A DNA stretch of 64,000 bases. It comes from Cyrtodaria siliqua. Lineage: Eukaryota; Mollusca; Bivalvia; Adapedonta; Hiatellidae. Within the stretch, counting starts at the first letter, position 1; every line of letters begins with the position of its first letter. The notes beneath the pieces are model-generated. The model was not told the DNA's origin and ran no database searches. It worked only from the letters and a program-made list of their open reading frames with translations. The DNA is taken from the NCBI GenBank assembly GCA_037043455.1, contig JAWPHD010003081.1, positions 124,001-188,000 on the forward strand, written 5' to 3'. The position numbers and the translations under genes are program-made. Positions 60,031-64,000 of this stretch are shown one piece after another.

Positions 60031-60143
60031 GACTACTAGGTTTTGTTTCTTGAAGTTAAACTTGTTGTTTTTGGGGGTGTAATAAGCACCGATCCTAGTA
60101 GTAGTGGTTGGGGCTACATTTGGGGAGTTTTTACCCTAATTAC

Positions 60144-61948
60144 TTAGTATGGGTAGTATGGGTGTTGGGGTAAGTAACCCATATTTTGAGGGGACCTCCT
60201 GTCTAATGGGTGGACCCCATATTGCGGCCTATATGGATTGTATGGGAGATTGCCCCATCGGGGTGGGGGTGGGGGTAGTCCTCTGATTATTCTGTATGAT
60301 CTGTACTGATCATATATCGGCCCTTGGTGTGGCGTATTAACCCAGTGTGGTGTAGGGGAGGTTGGGTTTTTATTGGCACCCAGCTTACTCCGTGTCCCGT
60401 TGCCTATGGTATTGGGGGCGGGGGTGGTTGGCGCTACTGTGTGGGTGGCCATTTCAGTTTTGATTGCTTCTTCTACAATTTGTTCTAGGGTTTCCTTATC
60501 TACTTGGGCCCTAACTTTGGGGATGATTTTGCTCATTATGGATCTTATTCTATTTGTTATTTCTTCTGTTTTTATCTCAGAAGGTTGCATTGGAGATTTT
60601 GGCGGGTTTGACGTTGTCTTTTCCTGGACGCAGTCTGGTTTGGTTTTAGGCGCGGGCGGGTTGCTAGGTGGTGCTGCGTTAGGTGGTTGTGGTGGTGGTG
60701 GTGGTGGTGTCAGACCTGCCGTTCTATGTGTTTGTAGTATGACTGCGTTTTTGCTCTTAATTGTCTGAGCATATGCATGGTATTTCGGGCATCCTTTGTA
60801 TGCTGCGCTATGCTTGTCGTCGCAATTAGTGCACTTTTTCCGGCCTCTTTGTGTACATTCTGCGCCCATGTGCTGTTCTGCACAGTGTGGGCATGAAGGT
60901 GGACTGTAGCATTTTGATGTACTATGTCCATGCTTTTGGCACCTATTGCATCTTATTATGGCATACAAGGCCGGGGTTACTGTAATATTAACCCCTGATC
61001 TCGTTCTTATTTCTAGTGGTATAGTTGGTGTACTGAAGGTAATTATGACAGTTGCTGTGGGCTGTATTGAGTGTTTGTTATTTTATTGTGTGTTGCGTCC
61101 AGGTAGGCTCTTAAGTTTCCCTCATTCATATGTTTGGGGACATTAGCTTGAACTACCCCCTTGCTGGTTCCTATGGGTTGTTTGGCGTTGCTATGGGGAT
61201 TGACCGGGGCTAGCTTGTAATCCATTCTGCCATACTTAAATTGTTTGGCCAGTTCTATTTTGTGGTCATTTATCCTAAACTGGGGGTTTTGGCCTTGTTC
61301 TACTGTGACCTGTTTGCAAAAGGCCCCGCCTACATGTTTGACAAAGGCTGCCACTACTTTACTATAATCTTGTACCGGGAATTTCCCACTAACTGTGCAT
61401 AGGGTCATAAGGACCGTTAATAGTTTTATTGCCGTATACGGCGCTGATACTTTGCTGGTGCCCGGTCTTTTAGCTACTTTCCATTGCGTTTCCTTTGTCC
61501 TATCCTCTGTCCTATCCGTGTCTACTATTACTTTTACTTCTACCGGTACTTGTTCCCCTCCTCCCGTCTGTTGCTCTACAGCTACTCCCTTGTCTATAAC
61601 GGGCCCTACCTGGGGTTCTGGTTCCCCTTCCTGTGATAATTCTATCTTATCTATCCTGTCTCCCATAAGGCTGTCCCTATAGCTTTTTACCACTTTGCTG
61701 GTGGCCTGTGTGGTTGGGGAGCAGGTGGGGCAGCTAGTTATCGATCTGTTAAGTTCCGATTTGCCACTTACGTAGCTCGCACTACTGCAGGTGCTGCAGT
61801 CACTCTCACTCTCACTCCCACTACTACTGCTCCCACTACTACTACTCGTACTAGAGTTTGCTGTGGTTTCCAGTTTCAATTGGAAACTCACTTCCTCACT
61901 TTCTTCTATCATACTGCTCGCAAACAGGTCTCTAGAACTTTCATCCAT
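60144..61948 (-). pseudogene. C3 ORF1: Gag-like protein, one frameshifting deletion
   Basis: About 600 codons from ATG 61948 (MDESSRDLF). Ser/acidic N-terminus, RRM-like region, three CCHC knuckles (CNRCQKHGHSTSKC, CPHCAEQHMGAEC, CTNCDDKHSAAYKGC), a proline run (PPPPPP) and a Pro/Tyr-rich tail. A deletion of some 20 bp near 61080, compared with C1 at 25560-25590, shifts the frame just before the knuckles. Otherwise it is the best preserved C ORF1. Confidence 0.88.
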
Positions 61949-62628
61949 GGTTTCTTAATGTATTTTTGTTGTACTTTACTTTGGATTTTGTTTAATAAAC
62001 CGGATTGAAATGGACCAATTAGAATCAAGGAGAAAATTTCCTATCAAATCGCGTTAGATTCTTACTTGTTTGGATTTTTATTTCACAAAACTGTTTGCTA
62101 ACGGGCCAAATGTGGATACTATATTCTGTTGCTGTATTCCTAATAAGATTTTAATATACCCTACTTAAGAGATTTTATGAGATTTGAGATTTTGGCAAAG
62201 TTTTAATTTTTGTTTCACAAACCGGATTGAAATTGAGCCAATCAGAATCGAGCAGTATTATTCTTATTTCCGGTTTGTGTAAAGATTTAGTTGTCTATGT
62301 AAAATACTAAAATTATGTCTAACGGCTGGGAGATGGTTATTAAATGTGTCTGAAAGTTGTTTTATCGTCAATAGTTTCAGTACTAGACCATTTGGAGTTG
62401 TTTATTGAAGTTTGGCTTGATTTTTTAGTGTTCCGTTTTATTTCACAAAGTGGCTTGAGAATGGGCCAATCAGAATCAAGGAGAAATTTTCTATAGTATT
62501 GACTTAGATAAAAAAAAAAAAAAATTATTGCACAAAACTGTTTGACAACGGGCCCGTCAGATTAAATTGCAAATGTAAGATATTAAATTTGTTATTATGG
62601 CCCTAATAAGACTACAAGGAAACTAATG
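61949..62628. repeat. G4: CCAAT-rich block upstream of C3
   Basis: Aligns with 52493-53160 and 37458-37956. CCAATCAG at 62238 and 62466, a decayed CCAATTAG at about 62015, and an A run at 62510-62524. It ends in CAAGGAAACTAATG (62615-62628), the left D4 target copy. No gene. Confidence 0.85.
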
Positions 62629-63313
62629 TGTGTGTGTGTGTGTGTGTGTACTTCTAAGGTTTAAAGACCGTCCGCCAACTAAAACGCCAGGAGAACCCTG
62701 GCGTTATGGGCACAATAGAGTCTGGTCTGTTCTAGTGGAGTGTGTTGGTTGATCTGGTGCTGCTGCTGTGGTTGTCGTTTCTGTTGTGTGTGTGTAGGTG
62801 GATGTCGCTTTCGCTCTGTGTAGTCTTCGCTGCGGCGGTGAGGTGGTCTGGACTGGTCTGGCATGGTGGTCGGCTGCTGGCGTGAAGGTCCCACATCCGC
62901 TACGGTGTCATACATCCTCTGCTCTTCTTTCTGGTGACGGTCTTGTTTAGGGCCACACCCATCACAGTATGACCCCTGTGCCGCACACACCGCCCGACGT
63001 CCTTCCCCCTTGGTTGTCGAATGTAGGCCGAACGGTTCATTACTCCTTCCGGCTCGCGGACAAGACTTCCGGGATCTGTGGACGTCAGATGATGTGTGCT
63101 GTGATGGGAACGCAGGAGACATCTTCACTTTCAGTCAATCAGCAATCAGCCGTTCTTGCAGCAAGACAATATACTGCAAGTAAAACGGTGTTCCGGCAGT
63201 CCCTGCGGTACGTTCGAGGGCGGTGCGGGCAAGGATCGACCCACTTGGTCAATCCTCTTCGATTGCTGACTGTGCCCTCTCCGCGACGTGCACGCTGTGA
63301 AGATCAGGAGAGG
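62629..63313 (-). mobile_element. D4: D element at the same G-block site as D5/D6
   Basis: Perfect 14-bp duplication CAAGGAAACTAATG (62615-62628 and 63314-63327). (TG)n left end; tail stem AACGCCAGG (62683-62691) with CCTGGCGTT (62697-62705); right-end stem GCAATC (about 63142) with GATTGC (about 63263); family end block at about 63272-63313. Non-coding. Confidence 0.78.
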
Positions 63314-63327
63314 CAAGGAAACTAATG

Positions 63328-64000
63328 TGTGTGTGTGTGTAATTCTAAGGTTTATAGTCCGTCCGCCAACGAACACGTCAGGGTATACCTGACGCGATGG
63401 GCACAATAGAGTCTGGACTTTTAAAGGTTTAATTTTGAATTTTGAAGCTGATCTAGACCTTGCCAATAGGTCTGTTTAATGCCTAAATATGTGCTAAAAA
63501 CGGTGTCAGCAACAGCGGTTAATTCAACCTAATTTCGTGTATTGACACCTTCCGGTCCTAGCTTTGTTTGGCGTTGTGTTGTATGTGGTGCGTGCTTGTC
63601 TTGTAGTGTTATGATTATGTTTTTAACATATCATATTTGCTGGGGTTTGATGAGGGGTATGCCTGTACTACGCCATCTTGGGGATGATTAGCGTGTCCAT
63701 TTGCAGCATACTAATACTTGTGGTCATCGAACTGGGGCCTGTTCGGTTATTTCTGTGTTGTATGTTTGTACATGTTGGAGCATTTGTTGGTGTTAAGTTT
63801 GTTGGTTGCTATGCCTGGGGCATAGCGTGTGTGTCTGGTCTGAGGTACTGTGGCAGCAATTCCACATCTTGTTCGCGCAAGGGGTTTGCTACCACTGGGA
63901 AGGAAAGGCCAATTATGGTCGATAACGGTTTCCAGTCAAGATTGCCCCTGTGGGATGTGTCCAACAGGTTGGTGATGAAAGGGACCGTAAGGAGGCGCTC
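63328..64000 (-). mobile_element. E2: E element, cut by the window end
   Basis: Begins directly after the right D4 target copy and is nearly identical to E1 11187-11860. Terminal stem CGTCAGG (63376-63382) with CCTGACG (63388-63394). It continues past the window, so its second flank cannot be seen. Confidence 0.68.

Larger units (their letters stand above)
54822..61948 (-). mobile_element. C3: third array copy
   Basis: ORF1 60144-61948, ORF2 56214-60030, 3'UTR 54822-56213. About 0.9-1.1 kb of 3'UTR and the G end are missing: at 54820/54822 the G sequence ATTCCTATGT joins directly to GGAGAGACTCGCC, which lies at 13290 in C1 and 42839 in C2. Shares two inactivating changes with C2. Confidence 0.85.

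Noticed and set aside
1..64000. Telomeric location, as for array-forming LINEs of insects
   Set aside because: I saw no run of TTAGGG or related telomere repeat on either strand, and several insertions lie in arbitrary AT-rich targets.

Overview
The window is a block of transposable elements from an animal genome. It is AT-rich, almost every reading frame belongs to a non-LTR retrotransposon, and I see no host gene, tRNA, rRNA or CRISPR array. One insertion (element F) has a tetranucleotide ACGG/CCGT microsatellite followed by ~320-bp tandem repeats. That architecture is known from pearl/HINE (Helentron-derived) elements of bivalves, so a mollusc, perhaps a bivalve, is my best guess for the host. 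The host call is inference and only moderately supported.

The scaffold of the window is a head-to-tail tandem array. A unit of about 10.4 kb recurs in one orientation: a CCAAT-box-rich non-coding block (G), then on the minus strand a non-LTR element of the RNase-H-bearing I group (C: long 3'UTR, ORF2, ORF1), then the next G block. Anchors at 9781, 40491 and 54337 are 30.7 and 13.8 kb apart. Subtracting the recognisable insertions leaves about 10.35 and 10.49 kb. The array reads G0 (1-61), G1, C1, G2, C2, G3, C3, G4 and runs off both ends. C2 and C3 share a 66-nt deletion and a frameshift that C1 lacks, so at least these two copies arose by duplication of an already dead element.

Everything else is nested in this array, mostly with clear target-site duplications (TSDs). 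A1 (860-9763) and A2 (26486-37457) are two full-length minus-strand copies of a second I-group family, about 9-9.6 kb without inserts, each with an 11-bp TSD and a 3'-terminal stem-loop. B1 (18542-24495) is a plus-strand element with both ORFs open and a 15-bp TSD, inserted into the start of C1 ORF2; it is the only element here that looks potentially active. B2 (35198-36523) is a 5'-truncated relative inside the A2 5' region. F (45827-48491) is the Helentron-like element inside C2 ORF2. D1-D6 (0.6-0.8 kb) and E1/E2 are non-coding elements with a (TG)n end and a shared stem-loop next to it.

Each autonomous family encodes ORF1 (RRM-like region plus three CCHC zinc knuckles, an RNA-binding Gag-like protein) and ORF2 (APE-type endonuclease, reverse transcriptase, RNase H, C-terminal CCHC). 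In A and B the two ORFs overlap by four bases as ATGA or GTGA, which suggests termination-reinitiation. All A and C copies are broken. A2 has lost its RT catalytic box, and all three C copies are out of frame at a 16-27-base G tract in the endonuclease.
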